In this document: one piece after another, positions 9,249 to 18,461 of the stretch
Position numbering within the stretch: position 1 is the stretch's first letter
How the letters are laid out: every line of letters starts with the position of its first letter
NCBI RefSeq assembly: GCF_001425045.1
Contig: NZ_LMDJ01000012.1
Coordinates: forward strand, 1-64,000
Length of the DNA stretch: 64,000 nucleotides
Direction: 5' to 3'
Origin: Massilia sp. Root351
Lineage (GTDB): Bacteria; Pseudomonadota; Gammaproteobacteria; Burkholderiales; Burkholderiaceae_D
The notes under the pieces: generated by a model
The model's database searches: none
The model's input: only the letters and a program-made list of their open reading frames with translations
Told to the model about the DNA's origin: nothing
Translations under genes and position numbers: made by a program

Positions 9249-10001
9249 TCACTTGCCGCCGCCGACAGTCAGCGTGGTGGCGGTAATATACGACGCGGCC
9301 GGCGACAAGAGCCACACCGCCGGCTCCGCGATCTCCTCCGGATTGGCCGGCCGCCGCATCGGGATGCCCGGCGCGGCGCGCTCGAGCCGGTACGCGTCGC
9401 CGCCGCGCGCGTGGATCTCGGTCAGCGTCATTCCCGGCGCCACGCCGCACACGCGGATGCCCTCCGGCGCCAATTCGCGCCCCAGCCCCATCGTGAACGC
9501 TTCCACCGCCGCCTTGCTGGCCGCGTAATGCACATAGTCGCCCGGGCTGCCGCTGCTGGCCGCAGTGGACGAGATATTCACGATCACGCCCTTCACGCCG
9601 CTGCGCTGGAAGGAAGCGATGGCGGCGCGGCAGCAATCCATCAGCCCCAGTACGTTCACCTGGAACACTTTAGCAATGCCCTCCGGCCTGGCGTCCGCAA
9701 AACGTCCCAGCCCGCCGGTGATGCCGGCATTGTTCACCAGTGCCGTCACCGGCCCCAGTTGCGCCTCCACGGCGGCGAACAGGCGCGCCACGTCTTCCGG
9801 CCTGCCCACGTCGCCCTGTACCGCCACCGCGCTGCCGCCCGCCGCGGCAATCTGGTCCACCACCCTGGCGGCCGACACCGCGTCGCTCTGGTAGTTTACG
9901 CCCACCGCGTAGCCGTCCTGCGCCGCGCGCAGGGCAATGCAGGCGCCGATGCCGCGTCCGGCCCCGGTCACGATCAGTACTTTCTTCAGCTCCTTGTCCA
10001 T
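9249..10001 (-). CDS. SDR-family oxidoreductase
   Basis: 250-aa classical short-chain dehydrogenase: cofactor loop TGAGRGIG (12-19), NNAGITG, and the active-site Y-x3-K in HYAASKAAVEAFTMG. Start has a good RBS (GGAGGAAT). It is divergent from the FadR-like regulator gene, and the 147-bp intergenic region contains an operator matching one before the GH105 gene. This suggests a role in uronate or sugar-acid metabolism such as a KduD/gluconate dehydrogenase-like step. The exact substrate is not determinable. Confidence 0.85.
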   Translation of the reverse strand: MDKELKKVLIVTGAGRGIGACIALRAAQDGYAVGVNYQSDAVSAARVVDQIAAAGGSAVAVQGDVGRPEDVARLFAAVEAQLGPVTALVNNAGITGGLGRFADARPEGIAKVFQVNVLGLMDCCRAAIASFQRSGVKGVIVNISSTAASSGSPGDYVHYAASKAAVEAFTMGLGRELAPEGIRVCGVAPGMTLTEIHARGGDAYRLERAAPGIPMRRPANPEEIAEPAVWLLSPAASYITATTLTVGGGK

Positions 10002-10065
10002 TCATTCCTCCCTCAGCGCAACATTGTGGGCGCCCAGTGTAGCGCAGCCGCCCGCCGATTGGCTT

Positions 10066-10103
10066 GTCCGCCTTGCCAGATTGGCCTGTCCAAACTAAAA
10101 TCT
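10066..10103. promoter_or_regulatory. FadR/GntR-like operator between SDR and regulator genes
   Basis: GTCCGCCTTGC, TTGG-N5-CCAA and ACTA-AAT occur here in the same order and spacing as at 10983-11018. The core TTGGCCTGTCCAA (10081-10093) is an imperfect palindrome. Probable autoregulatory site. Confidence 0.6.
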
Positions 10104-10148
10104 GCCCACGTTGCATCATTTAACACATTTCTCGGACCCGCCCACTCA

Positions 10149-10847
10149 ATGAAGAAAAATCCTGCGCCGCGCGAAGCCCCTGTCGCCGAGCCGCGCCTGT
10201 ACCGGGTCGTAGCCTCTCGTATCCAGCAGCTGATCAAGGATGAAGACATCCAGCCGGGCTCACGCCTGCCGGCCGAGCGCGAACTGGCAGCGAAACTGAC
10301 CGTGAGCCGCGCCTCGCTGCGCGAAGCGCTGATCGCGCTGGAACTGGGCGGCGTGGTCGAAGTGCGCGGCGGCTCGGGCGTGTATGTGTCCGAACTGGTG
10401 GAACCCCCGGCCGAAATGCCGGAAGTGGGTCCCGGCCCGTTTGAAGTGCTGGCGGCGCGCCGCCTGATCGAGTCCGAAGTGGCCGCCATCGCCGCCAAGG
10501 TGGCCACCGACTCCCACGTCGACGCCATCCTGCGCGCGGTGATGGAGATGGAACTGCATCACGAAGACCGCACCAGCAACGAGCAGGCCGACCGCAATTT
10601 CCACCTGGCCATCGCGCGCGCCACTGGCAACACGGCGCTGGTGGGCGTGATCGAGTATCTGTGGAACCAGCGCGGCACGCTGTGGCACAAGCTGAAGGAG
10701 CACTTCCAGACCGAAGACCTGCGCAAGCAAACCTTGCAGGATCACCGCAAGGTGCTGGAGGCGATCGCCTCGCACGATGTGGCCGGCGCCCGCCAGGCCA
10801 TGCGCGCCCACCTCGAACGCGTGACCCGCACCTTCTCGCGCGGATAA
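10149..10847 (+). CDS. FadR/GntR-family transcriptional regulator (FCD domain)
   Basis: 232 aa. GntR winged helix at about residues 17-85 (LYRVVASRIQQLIKDE, PGSRLPAERELA, VSRASLREALIALE, VRGGSGVYV) followed by an all-helical FCD ligand domain with metal-site-like residues (DRNFHLAIARATGN, LQDHRKVLEAI). The start at 10149 was chosen because it immediately precedes the HTH; a much longer open frame upstream overlaps the divergent SDR gene. FCD regulators frequently respond to hexuronates or sugar acids, fitting the pectin-type enzymes downstream. Its promoter carries a copy of the palindrome found before the GH105 gene, suggesting autoregulation plus control of the locus. Confidence 0.88.
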   Translation: MKKNPAPREAPVAEPRLYRVVASRIQQLIKDEDIQPGSRLPAERELAAKLTVSRASLREALIALELGGVVEVRGGSGVYVSELVEPPAEMPEVGPGPFEVLAARRLIESEVAAIAAKVATDSHVDAILRAVMEMELHHEDRTSNEQADRNFHLAIARATGNTALVGVIEYLWNQRGTLWHKLKEHFQTEDLRKQTLQDHRKVLEAIASHDVAGARQAMRAHLERVTRTFSRG

Positions 10848-10982
10848 GCGCACGCAAGTTTTCCCCTCCAGCGCCTCCCGGGCGCTGGCGTGTCGCATAA
10901 GCGTCACCCGCCGCATCCGCATGCTCCCGTCCTTCCCTCTCCAGCATCCCTCCCGCTGCCACTGTTACACACAAAGCGGCTA

Positions 10983-11030
10983 GTCCGCCTTGCAACTTTG
11001 GTCAGACCAAACTAGAATGGCCTGACCAAA
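10983..11030. promoter_or_regulatory. FadR/GntR-like operator before the GH105 gene
   Basis: Palindrome TTTGGTCAGACCAAA (10997-11011) with 7-bp arms around one central base, plus a half site CTGACCAAA at 11022-11030. The TGGT-N3-ACCA core is the FadR-type recognition pattern. The flanks match 10066-10103. Confidence 0.7.
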
Positions 11031-11068
11031 TGACGCACCCATCATTAAAGCAGCGCCAACGGAGACAA

Positions 11069-12475
11069 ATGAATACCACCAAGAAATTGCTGGCCAGTGT
11101 GGCCGCCCTCACCTTGTTGCTGGGTTCCGCCCAGGCAGAAGGCCCTTACCGCAACCCGGACAACAAGAACCTGACCGATCCCGGCGAGGGCACTTATCCT
11201 GTGCCATACAAGATGCCGGTGGTATCCGAGATCACCGAAGTGCTGAACCGCATCCGCGGCTACATGGACGTCTCCACCCCCACGCGCGTGGTGGACAAGA
11301 AAACCGGCAACCAGATCACCGACTTCAGCAAGCCCACCAGGGACGCCGTCTTCGCCCCCAGCAGCGGCGACTACGGCATCATGGTCTACGAAATGGGCGT
11401 GGTGCACGCCGGGCTGTTCAAGGCGGCCGAAGCGACCGGCGACCAGCGCTTCACCGACATGACCAAGCGCCACTTCCAGTTCTTCGCCGACACCCTGCCC
11501 TATTTCCGCGCCCAGGAACAGCAGTTCAAGCTGGAACGCGCCAACAGCTTCTCGCGCTTCCTCGACCCGCGCGCGCTGGACGATTCCGGCTCCATGTGCG
11601 CCGCGCTCATGCGCGCCCGCGCCCTGAAAATCGGCCCGGACCTGAGCACCATGATTGCCACCTGCAGCGACTGGGTGGCCAACAAGCAGTTCCGCCTGCC
11701 GGACGGCACCATGGCGCGCAAGCGCCCGCAAGCTGTCTCGCTGTGGGGCGACGACATGTATATGAGCATCCCGGCGCTGGCTGAAATGGGCCGCATGAGC
11801 GGCAAGCGCGAGTACTTCGACGACGCCGTGAAAAACACGCTGCAGATGTCGAACTACCTGTTCAACCCGCAGTTGGGCATATACACCCACGGCTGGCACG
11901 CCAACATCCCCGACGCGCCGCGCTTCTACTGGGCGCGCGCCAACGGCTGGGCCGTGCTGGCCATGTCCGACCTGCTGGACGTGCTGCCGAAAGACCACCC
12001 AGGCTACCCGAAAGTGCTGGCCCAGCTGCGCGCCAGCCTGAAAGGCATCGCCGAGCTGCAGTCCGGCAGCGGCCTGTGGCACCAGATGATCGACCGCAAC
12101 GACTCCTACCTGGAAACGTCGGCCAGCGCCATGTTCGTCTACGTGATCGCGCACGCCATCAACCAGGGCTGGATCAGCCCGACCACCTACGGCTCCGTGG
12201 CGCAAGCAGGCTGGACCGGCCTGGTTTCCAAGGTGACGGCCAAGGGCGAGATCGAAGGCATCTGCGTGGGCACCACGCTGGCGGGCGACCAGACCTATTA
12301 CTACCACCGCCCCACCAGCGTGAACGCGCTGCACGGCTACGGCCCCACGCTGCTGGCCGGCGCGGAAATGATCAAGCTGATCAAGAATCCGAACATCGCC
12401 GTCGAGCACCGCGTGCGCACCTACCACTACATGCCGAAGGCCGCCGGCCAGACCGACTACCGCGAACACCATTAA
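11069..12475 (+). CDS. Glycoside hydrolase family 88/105 (unsaturated rhamnogalacturonyl hydrolase)
   Basis: 468-aa secreted enzyme: signal peptide through SAQA (~residue 23), then an (alpha/alpha)6 barrel with family landmarks LDDSGSMCA, LWGDDMYMSIPAL, YWARANGWAVLAMSDLL, LWHQMIDRNDSYLETSASAM. GH105 enzymes hydrate the unsaturated uronyl unit left at the non-reducing end by polysaccharide lyases, releasing 5-keto-4-deoxyuronate. Start at 11069 has GGAG eight bases before it. Genes for DUF4861 and a TonB receptor follow, forming a small polysaccharide-utilisation operon. The operator just upstream suggests control by the FadR-like gene. Confidence 0.9.
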   Translation: MNTTKKLLASVAALTLLLGSAQAEGPYRNPDNKNLTDPGEGTYPVPYKMPVVSEITEVLNRIRGYMDVSTPTRVVDKKTGNQITDFSKPTRDAVFAPSSGDYGIMVYEMGVVHAGLFKAAEATGDQRFTDMTKRHFQFFADTLPYFRAQEQQFKLERANSFSRFLDPRALDDSGSMCAALMRARALKIGPDLSTMIATCSDWVANKQFRLPDGTMARKRPQAVSLWGDDMYMSIPALAEMGRMSGKREYFDDAVKNTLQMSNYLFNPQLGIYTHGWHANIPDAPRFYWARANGWAVLAMSDLLDVLPKDHPGYPKVLAQLRASLKGIAELQSGSGLWHQMIDRNDSYLETSASAMFVYVIAHAINQGWISPTTYGSVAQAGWTGLVSKVTAKGEIEGICVGTTLAGDQTYYYHRPTSVNALHGYGPTLLAGAEMIKLIKNPNIAVEHRVRTYHYMPKAAGQTDYREHH

Positions 12476-12484
12476 GGAGACCGT

Positions 12485-13708
12485 ATGAAAACCACCATGA
12501 CGCCCCTGCTGGCCGGACTGCTGGCCTCTTCCCTGGCCACCCTGGCGCCGCTGGCCCACGGCGCCGGCTTCACTGTCAAGCTCAGCCACGACCTGGACAT
12601 CGCCCGCCCGTCGGAAACCGTGACCATCCCGTGGACCGAGGTCAACCGCCAGCTGCCCGGCGCGCTGATCCAGCGCCTGGCCGTGAAGGACGCCTCCGGC
12701 CGCGTGGTGCCGCACCAGGTCACCAACCTGAAGCCGCTGGCCAAGGATCCGAAGAACGAAGGCCTGGCGTACGGCGAGCTGATCTTCCAGCACAGCTTCG
12801 CCGCCGGCGAAAAGTCCGCCACCTACACGGTTGAAACCATCGACGGCGTGGCCCAGCCCTTCCCGAGCAAGGCCTCGGCCCGCTACGTGCAGGAACGCCT
12901 GGACGACTTCGCCTGGGAAAACGACAAGCTGGCGCACCGCACCTACGGCCCGGCGCTGGCCGCGCCCGCCGCAGCAGGCAGCGGCAAGGAAGTGCTGGAG
13001 ACGAGCGGCCTGGACCTGTGGTTCAAGCGCGTGAACTATCCGGTGGTCGACCGCTGGTACAACAAGGGCCATGACCATTACCACTACGACCAGGGTGAAG
13101 GCATGGACATGTACAACGTCGGCAAGTCGCGCGGCGCCGGCGGCGCCGGCGTGTGGCTGAACGGCGCCCTGTACACCAGCAGCAACTACTCGACCTGGAA
13201 AGTGCTGGCCAACGGCCCGGTGCGCGCCATCTTCGAGCTGCACTACGCGGCCTGGGACGCGGCCGGCATCCCGGTCACCGAAGTCAAGCGCTTTACGGTG
13301 GACGCCGGCCACTACATGGACCGCATCGACAGCACCTTCACCTTTGCCGGCCAGAAGACGCTGCCCATCGCCATCGGCCTGAACAAGACGCCCACCGACA
13401 AGGGCGAAGCGCCCAAGATCGCCGTGGTCAAGGACAAGGACTCATCCGCCGTGCTGCAGTGGATCCAGCAAGCCACCAAGGGCGCCTTCGGCGTGGCCGT
13501 GGTGCTGCCGGGCGCCACCGACTACACCGAGGACAAGCTGAACGAGCTGATCGTGGCCAACGCCACCTCGGGCCAGCCGCTGACTTACTACGCGGGCGGC
13601 GCCTGGGAGCGTTCCGGCGACATCACGTCGCAGGCGCAGTGGGAAGCCTATGTGCGCGCCACCGCGGCGCGCGCGCGCAACCCGGTGCGGGTGACCTGGA
13701 AGCAGTGA
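12485..13708 (+). CDS. DUF4861 family secreted protein
   Basis: 407 aa with a signal peptide (to AHGA, ~residue 27). Family-typical segments are ERLDDFAWENDKLAHRTYGP, SGLDLWFKRVNYPVVDRWY, WKVLANGPVRAIFELHY and TYYAGGAWERSGDI. DUF4861 proteins recur next to GH88/GH105 and lyases in pectin/ulvan-type loci; the biochemical role has not been settled as far as I know. Start lies 9 bases after the GH105 stop with AAGGAGA RBS, so the two are translated from one mRNA. Confidence 0.85.
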   Translation: MKTTMTPLLAGLLASSLATLAPLAHGAGFTVKLSHDLDIARPSETVTIPWTEVNRQLPGALIQRLAVKDASGRVVPHQVTNLKPLAKDPKNEGLAYGELIFQHSFAAGEKSATYTVETIDGVAQPFPSKASARYVQERLDDFAWENDKLAHRTYGPALAAPAAAGSGKEVLETSGLDLWFKRVNYPVVDRWYNKGHDHYHYDQGEGMDMYNVGKSRGAGGAGVWLNGALYTSSNYSTWKVLANGPVRAIFELHYAAWDAAGIPVTEVKRFTVDAGHYMDRIDSTFTFAGQKTLPIAIGLNKTPTDKGEAPKIAVVKDKDSSAVLQWIQQATKGAFGVAVVLPGATDYTEDKLNELIVANATSGQPLTYYAGGAWERSGDITSQAQWEAYVRATAARARNPVRVTWKQ

Positions 13709-13789
13709 AGGAACCAGCAGGAAAGAAGTCAAGCAATACCGTAGCACCGCAGCAGTCTTACTCAATACAAAAAATTAACAGGGACAAGT

Positions 13790-16762
13790 ATGGACAACAG
13801 CGAACAACAACGCCGGCCGGGCCGCTTCAACGTGCGCCTGGCGGGTTCCACTTCAATCACCGCGATGGCCCTGGCCATCAGCGCAGCCTACGCCCCGGCG
13901 TATGCGCAAAGCACGCAGCCCGTCCCGGCTGCGCAGGAAACCGCCACCGTGGTGGTGACCGGCATGCGCGCGGCGCTGGAAAGCGCCCTGAACAAGAAGC
14001 GTGAAGACAACGGCATTGTCGACGTCATCAAGGCCGAAGACATGGGCAAGTTCCCCGACACCAACCTGGCCGAGTCGCTGCAGCGCGTGCCCGGCGTGGT
14101 GATCGACCGCGACGCCGGCGAAGGCCGCAGCATCACGGTGCGCGGCCTGGGACAGGACTTCACCCGCGTGCGCATCAACGGCATCGAAGGCCTGGCCACC
14201 ACCGGCGGCACCGACAGCTCCGGCGGCGCCAACCGCTCGCGCGGCTTCGACTTCAACGTGTTCCCGTCCGAGCTGTTCAACTCGCTGACCGTGCGCAAGA
14301 GCTCCTCGGCGGACATCGACGAAGGCTCGCTGGGCGCCACGGTGGACCTGCAGACCATGCGCCCGTTCGACCTGAAAGGCTTCAACGCCACCGTCATGGC
14401 CAAGGGCAAGTACAACGACCTGGCCAAGAAGACCGACCCGCGCGTCGGCTTCATGGTCTCCAACACCAACGCCGACCGCACGCTGGGCTTCCTGGTGTCG
14501 GGCGCCTACTCCAAGCGCCAGGTGCTGGAAGAAGGCTTCTCCACCGTGCGCTGGGATAACGGCCCATCGTCCGGCGGCTGGTGCGCACCGCAAGGTGTGA
14601 CCGCCAACCCGAGCAACTCCACCGCCACCACCTGCGGCCCGGCCGCGCAAGGCGTGCCGCGCCTGCCGGCATCGGCCGCCGCCAGCGCCGCCTACGCCGA
14701 AGCGAGCAAGGCCGAGAACTTCGTGCCGCGCCTGCCGCGCTACGGCCGCCTGACGCACGACCAGGACCGCCTCGGCCTGACCGCGTCGGTGCAATGGCGT
14801 CCGGCGCGTGGCTCGCTGGTCACGTTCGACATGCTGTACTCCAAGCTGGACGCCACGCGCCAGGAAGACTTCCTGGAAGCGATCTCCTTCAGCCGCACCG
14901 CCACCCAGGGCGGCAAGCCGCAGACCAGCGTCGTGGAAGCCCAGTTCGCGCCGAACGGCTCGCTGCTGTACGGTAAGTTCAACGGCGTCGACGTGCGCGC
15001 CGAATCGCGCTTCGACGAACTGTCCACCACCTTCACCCAGCCTACGCTGACCCTGGAGCAGGACATCGGCGACTCGCTGCGCCTGCTGGCCAAGGTCGGC
15101 AGCGCCAAGTCCAAGTTCCGCAACCCGGTACAGACCACCACCACGCTCGACGCGCTGAACGTGAACGGCTACACCATCGACTTCCGCCAGAATGACCGCA
15201 TGCCGGCCATCAGCTACCCGTTCGACCCGGCCAATCCCGGCGCGGCCATGGGCATCGTCGGCGTGCCGCAGGTGGCAACCGGGACCCAGCCAGCCTCGGT
15301 ACCGAACACCACCACCAGCGAAATCCGCATCCGTCCGCAAGGCGCCACCAACACCAACGACGTGGGCCAACTGGACCTGGTATGGGAAGCCAGCGACCGC
15401 CTCAGCATCAAGGGCGGCGTCAACTACAAGAAATACAAATTCGACTCCTACGAGTCGCGCCGCGTGAACCAGGGCGACACCATCTTCGCGCCGCCGGCCG
15501 GCACCAGCATGTCCAGCCTGATGACCACCATCACCGGCTTCGGCAAGGGCCAGGATCTGCCGGCCGGCACCGCCACCTCGTGGGTGATTCCGGACCTGAA
15601 CGCCATCGCCAAGGCCTACGACATCTACTGCAACTGCATCAAGAGCGGTCCGGCGGGCGGTCCCGGCGACTTCACGCTGTCCTCCATCACCAACGGCAAC
15701 GCGCGCGGCAACAACCGCTCCGTCACAGAAGAGGACAAGGGCTTCTACCTGATGGGCGAGTTCAACCACGAACTGGCCGGCATCCCGCTGCGCGGCAACT
15801 TCGGCGCGCGCTACGTCAAGACCGGCCTGAGCACCACCGGCTACCAGTCGGCCGGCGGCGGCTCGCAAGTGACCGTGGACCACGACTACTCCGACGTGCT
15901 GCCATCGTTTAACGTAGCCGCGAGCTTGACCAAGGACTTCATTGTGCGCCTGGCGGCAGCCAAGGTCATGACCCGTCCGCAGCTGAACAACCTGTCGCCC
16001 GGCGGCACCGTGGCCACCACCGGCACGCCGTCCATCACCAGCGGCAACCCGCTGCTCAAGCCGTTCCGCGCCAAGACCTTCGACAGCAGTTTCGAATGGT
16101 ACTTCGACAAGAACGCCTTCCTCGGCCTGGGCCTGTTCCAGAAAAACATCGGCACCTACATCCAGAGCCTGCGCACCAACGTCCCGTTCAAGGACACCGG
16201 GCTGCCGATGTCGCTGCTGCCATCGAACTTCAACGGCGAGGAGATCTTCCAGGTCACCGCGCCGGTGAACACCGACGGCGGCAAGCTGAAAGGCTTCGAG
16301 CTGAACTACCAGCAGCCGTTCACCTTCCTGCCAACCTGGGGCCGCAACTTCGGCACGCTGCTGAACTACACCTTCGTCAAGTCCAAGATCGAGTACCTGG
16401 TCTCGCCGACCGGCAACGCCACCATCACCGACGACCTGCTGAACCTGTCGCCGCGCTCGTGGAACGCCACGCTGTACTATGACGACGGCAAATTCAGCGC
16501 CCGCCTGTCGGCCTCGCAGCGCGCCTCCTTCGTCACCCGCGTGCCGGGCCAGAACAACAACGACGTCGAGGGCAAGAACAAATCCACCAACGTCGACGTG
16601 TCGTTCTCGTACAAGGTCAACGACAAGCTGGACCTGACGCTGGAAGGCGTGAACCTGACCAACGAGCCGAACGACCAGTTCGTCAGCCGCGCCCGCAACA
16701 GCGTGGTGGTCAACAACGTGACCGGCCGCGAGTTCCTGGCCGGCCTGCGCTACAAGTTCTAA
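13790..16762 (+). CDS. TonB-dependent receptor (polysaccharide uptake type)
   Basis: 990-aa outer-membrane receptor. A long N-terminal signal region (cleavage near AYAQ) is followed by a TonB-box-like ATVVVTGMRAAL, plug domain (VIKAEDMGKFPDTNLAESLQ, ITVRGLGQDFTRVRINGIEG) and a beta-barrel ending in the aromatic C-terminus FLAGLRYKF. This is the Caulobacter/Xanthomonas carbohydrate-receptor subfamily. As last gene of the GH105-DUF4861 operon it would import the oligo-galacturonides produced by the extracytoplasmic enzymes. Confidence 0.92.
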   Translation: MDNSEQQRRPGRFNVRLAGSTSITAMALAISAAYAPAYAQSTQPVPAAQETATVVVTGMRAALESALNKKREDNGIVDVIKAEDMGKFPDTNLAESLQRVPGVVIDRDAGEGRSITVRGLGQDFTRVRINGIEGLATTGGTDSSGGANRSRGFDFNVFPSELFNSLTVRKSSSADIDEGSLGATVDLQTMRPFDLKGFNATVMAKGKYNDLAKKTDPRVGFMVSNTNADRTLGFLVSGAYSKRQVLEEGFSTVRWDNGPSSGGWCAPQGVTANPSNSTATTCGPAAQGVPRLPASAAASAAYAEASKAENFVPRLPRYGRLTHDQDRLGLTASVQWRPARGSLVTFDMLYSKLDATRQEDFLEAISFSRTATQGGKPQTSVVEAQFAPNGSLLYGKFNGVDVRAESRFDELSTTFTQPTLTLEQDIGDSLRLLAKVGSAKSKFRNPVQTTTTLDALNVNGYTIDFRQNDRMPAISYPFDPANPGAAMGIVGVPQVATGTQPASVPNTTTSEIRIRPQGATNTNDVGQLDLVWEASDRLSIKGGVNYKKYKFDSYESRRVNQGDTIFAPPAGTSMSSLMTTITGFGKGQDLPAGTATSWVIPDLNAIAKAYDIYCNCIKSGPAGGPGDFTLSSITNGNARGNNRSVTEEDKGFYLMGEFNHELAGIPLRGNFGARYVKTGLSTTGYQSAGGGSQVTVDHDYSDVLPSFNVAASLTKDFIVRLAAAKVMTRPQLNNLSPGGTVATTGTPSITSGNPLLKPFRAKTFDSSFEWYFDKNAFLGLGLFQKNIGTYIQSLRTNVPFKDTGLPMSLLPSNFNGEEIFQVTAPVNTDGGKLKGFELNYQQPFTFLPTWGRNFGTLLNYTFVKSKIEYLVSPTGNATITDDLLNLSPRSWNATLYYDDGKFSARLSASQRASFVTRVPGQNNNDVEGKNKSTNVDVSFSYKVNDKLDLTLEGVNLTNEPNDQFVSRARNSVVVNNVTGREFLAGLRYKF

Positions 16763-16789
16763 GCCAGCCCGCTGGTCACAGCAGCACCC

Positions 16790-16814
16790 AAGGCCCCTTC
16801 GGGGGCCTTTCTCA
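16790..16814 (+). terminator. Rho-independent terminator after the TonB receptor
   Basis: Stem AAGGCCCC/GGGGCCTT (16790-16797, 16802-16809) with a TTCG tetraloop followed by TTTCTCATT. It closes the polysaccharide operon. Confidence 0.8.
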
Positions 16815-16885
16815 TTGTATCTACCGCGTTGACACGCATCTTGGGCGCCGATACACTAGACCAACAGTAATGAGGGGAATGCGTC

Positions 16886-17140
16886 ATGCTTACATATGCA
16901 GTCGACACCTCGGTCAACCAATGGGGGAAGGGCCTGGCCGTCCGGATCAACAAGGCGGTTGCCAAGGGCGCCGGGGTCACGGAAGGCACGCGCGTCCGCA
17001 TCACTGCGCAGGAGGGAAGCATCATTGTCGAGAAAGTGGAAACGACATCCTCGCTGGGCGCCATGCTGGCCGCCCCCGACCCCGACCGCCTCAGTGGCGA
17101 AGCAATGGCGTTTGAGCCTGTCGGCAAAGAGATACTCTAA
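16886..17140 (+). CDS. AbrB/MazE-type antitoxin
   Basis: 84 aa. The swapped-hairpin AbrB fold is indicated by QWGKGLAVRINKAVAKGAGVT and TRVRITAQEGSIIVEK, with an acidic/disordered C-terminal tail that would wrap the toxin. Its TAA shares a base with the ATG of the following mazF-like gene (TAATG), a typical translationally coupled antitoxin-toxin pair. Likely autoregulated with the toxin. Confidence 0.85.
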   Translation: MLTYAVDTSVNQWGKGLAVRINKAVAKGAGVTEGTRVRITAQEGSIIVEKVETTSSLGAMLAAPDPDRLSGEAMAFEPVGKEIL

Positions 17141-17514
17141 TGGCAGCTGGCGCCAAAGCCAACTGGTGCCCGGATCGGGCCGACATCATCTACATCCAGC
17201 ACAGCGCACACGCCGGCAAAGAAATGCCGGGAATACATCCGATGCTAGTGTCGTCCCCGCGCGCGTTCAATGAGAAAACCGGCATCGTGATCGGCTTCCC
17301 AATGACGCACGCCGAATTCAATAAAGACAATCCTTTTGCAGTCGCGGTGCAAGGGCCAAATAGTGAAATTGGCTACATGCTCGCGTTTCAACCAAAATCA
17401 TTCGATTGGCGCGAGCGGAAAGCAGGACGCCATCCATGGGGTGGCGGGCACGACTCCATCCTGACCGCCGCGCTTGCCAAACTTGACGCTATCTGTGGAA
17501 TAAGCCAACCTTGA
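17140..17514 (+). CDS. MazF/PemK-type endoribonuclease toxin
   Basis: 124 aa. Landmarks of the PemK/MazF SH3-like barrel: WCPDRADIIYIQHSAHAGKEM in place of the usual GDI-x-WV-xF-xP-xxGHEQ, HPMLVSSPRAFNEKTGIVIGFPMT (standard RPALVLS-x-xN), and a C-terminal DSILTAALAKLDAICG helix. The usual Gly-rich dyad is partly altered, so activity should be tested rather than assumed. Its TGA overlaps the TTG start of the following lipoprotein gene. Confidence 0.82.
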   Translation: MAAGAKANWCPDRADIIYIQHSAHAGKEMPGIHPMLVSSPRAFNEKTGIVIGFPMTHAEFNKDNPFAVAVQGPNSEIGYMLAFQPKSFDWRERKAGRHPWGGGHDSILTAALAKLDAICGISQP

Positions 17515-18440
17515 TCAAGACAAGCAACCTCGCCCTGGCCAGCCTGGCAGCCCTGCTCGTCGGCTGCGCCAGCGTACCGCCCCGGCAAGCCGCAGTCCCT
17601 GCCCCGGCGTCCGCCCATCCCAAGCAGCTGTACCAAATGAGCCCGCAGGAAGCGGACGCCTACATCGCCCAGATGCAGCAAGCCGAGCCGGACCTGCGCA
17701 AGCGCATCGCCGCCATCGGCCGCCGCAACATCGGCCAGCCCTACAAGCTCAACCTGCTGGGCGAATACCCCTTCGAACTGCACGACACCCTGCCCACCTT
17801 CAGCCTGGAGCAAAGCGACTGTGTAGTGTTCGCCGAACATACCTACGCCATGGCGCTGTCGCGCAACTGGAAAGAGTTCTACTGGATGCTGCAGCGGATA
17901 CGCTACAAGGATGGCGTGATCGGCGTCGCCACGCGCAACCACTACACGGAACAGGACTGGAACATCAACAACGGCTGGCTGGTGACGGACATGACGCGCG
18001 AACTGGCCGGCGGCACGGCCGCCTCCTACCCATTGCGGGTGGACCGCCAGCGCTTCCTGAAAACCTACCACAAGACCGACGCCGCCCTGCCGGTACAGGA
18101 CAGCACCGAATACTACCTCCCCAAGGAGCGCATCGGCGAAGTGCTTGGCCAGTTGCAGGACGGCGACTTCGTCAACATCGTCTCCACCCGCGACGGCGCG
18201 TTCTGGGTCTCGCACGTGGGCCTGGTGGTCACCGCGCCGGACGGCAAGCGCATGTTCCTCAATTCGGCCGAACCGCAGGTACGCGAAGAAAGCTTCGACC
18301 AGTTCTTCGCCCGCACCGCCGAACGCGAGGCGCGCAACGCCGCGGAAGGCAAGAACGGCCAGAAGCTGGCCGGTTTCAAGTTCCTGCGGCTGAACGACCA
18401 CATCGTGGTCCCACCCGCCCTGCCCCAGCCGCGCCCTTGA
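17511..18440 (+). CDS. DUF1460 lipoprotein (N-acetylmuramoyl-L-alanine amidase-like)
   Basis: 309 aa. Lipobox LLVGCAS (Cys ~19) marks an outer-membrane lipoprotein. DUF1460 core includes YPFELHDTLPTFSLEQSDCVVFAEHTYAMALS (catalytic Cys in SDC, NlpC/P60-like fold), NHYTEQDWNINNGW and VSHVGLVV with the catalytic His. It probably trims peptidoglycan. The TTG start (TTGA) overlaps the mazF stop and is needed to keep the lipobox, so the gene is tied to the toxin-antitoxin transcript, an unusual pairing. Confidence 0.8.
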   Translation: MIKTSNLALASLAALLVGCASVPPRQAAVPAPASAHPKQLYQMSPQEADAYIAQMQQAEPDLRKRIAAIGRRNIGQPYKLNLLGEYPFELHDTLPTFSLEQSDCVVFAEHTYAMALSRNWKEFYWMLQRIRYKDGVIGVATRNHYTEQDWNINNGWLVTDMTRELAGGTAASYPLRVDRQRFLKTYHKTDAALPVQDSTEYYLPKERIGEVLGQLQDGDFVNIVSTRDGAFWVSHVGLVVTAPDGKRMFLNSAEPQVREESFDQFFARTAEREARNAAEGKNGQKLAGFKFLRLNDHIVVPPALPQPRP

Positions 18441-18461
18441 GCCCAGCCGGGGCCGGCGGCT

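Noticed and set aside
9411..10148. Long N-terminal extension of the FadR-like regulator
   Set aside because: It lies antisense to the SDR gene, covers the operator and has no RBS; the ATG at 10149 starts right before the HTH domain.
11045..13312. Long antisense frame over the GH105 and DUF4861 genes
   Set aside because: Same shadow effect; no motifs, sense strand has strong family matches.
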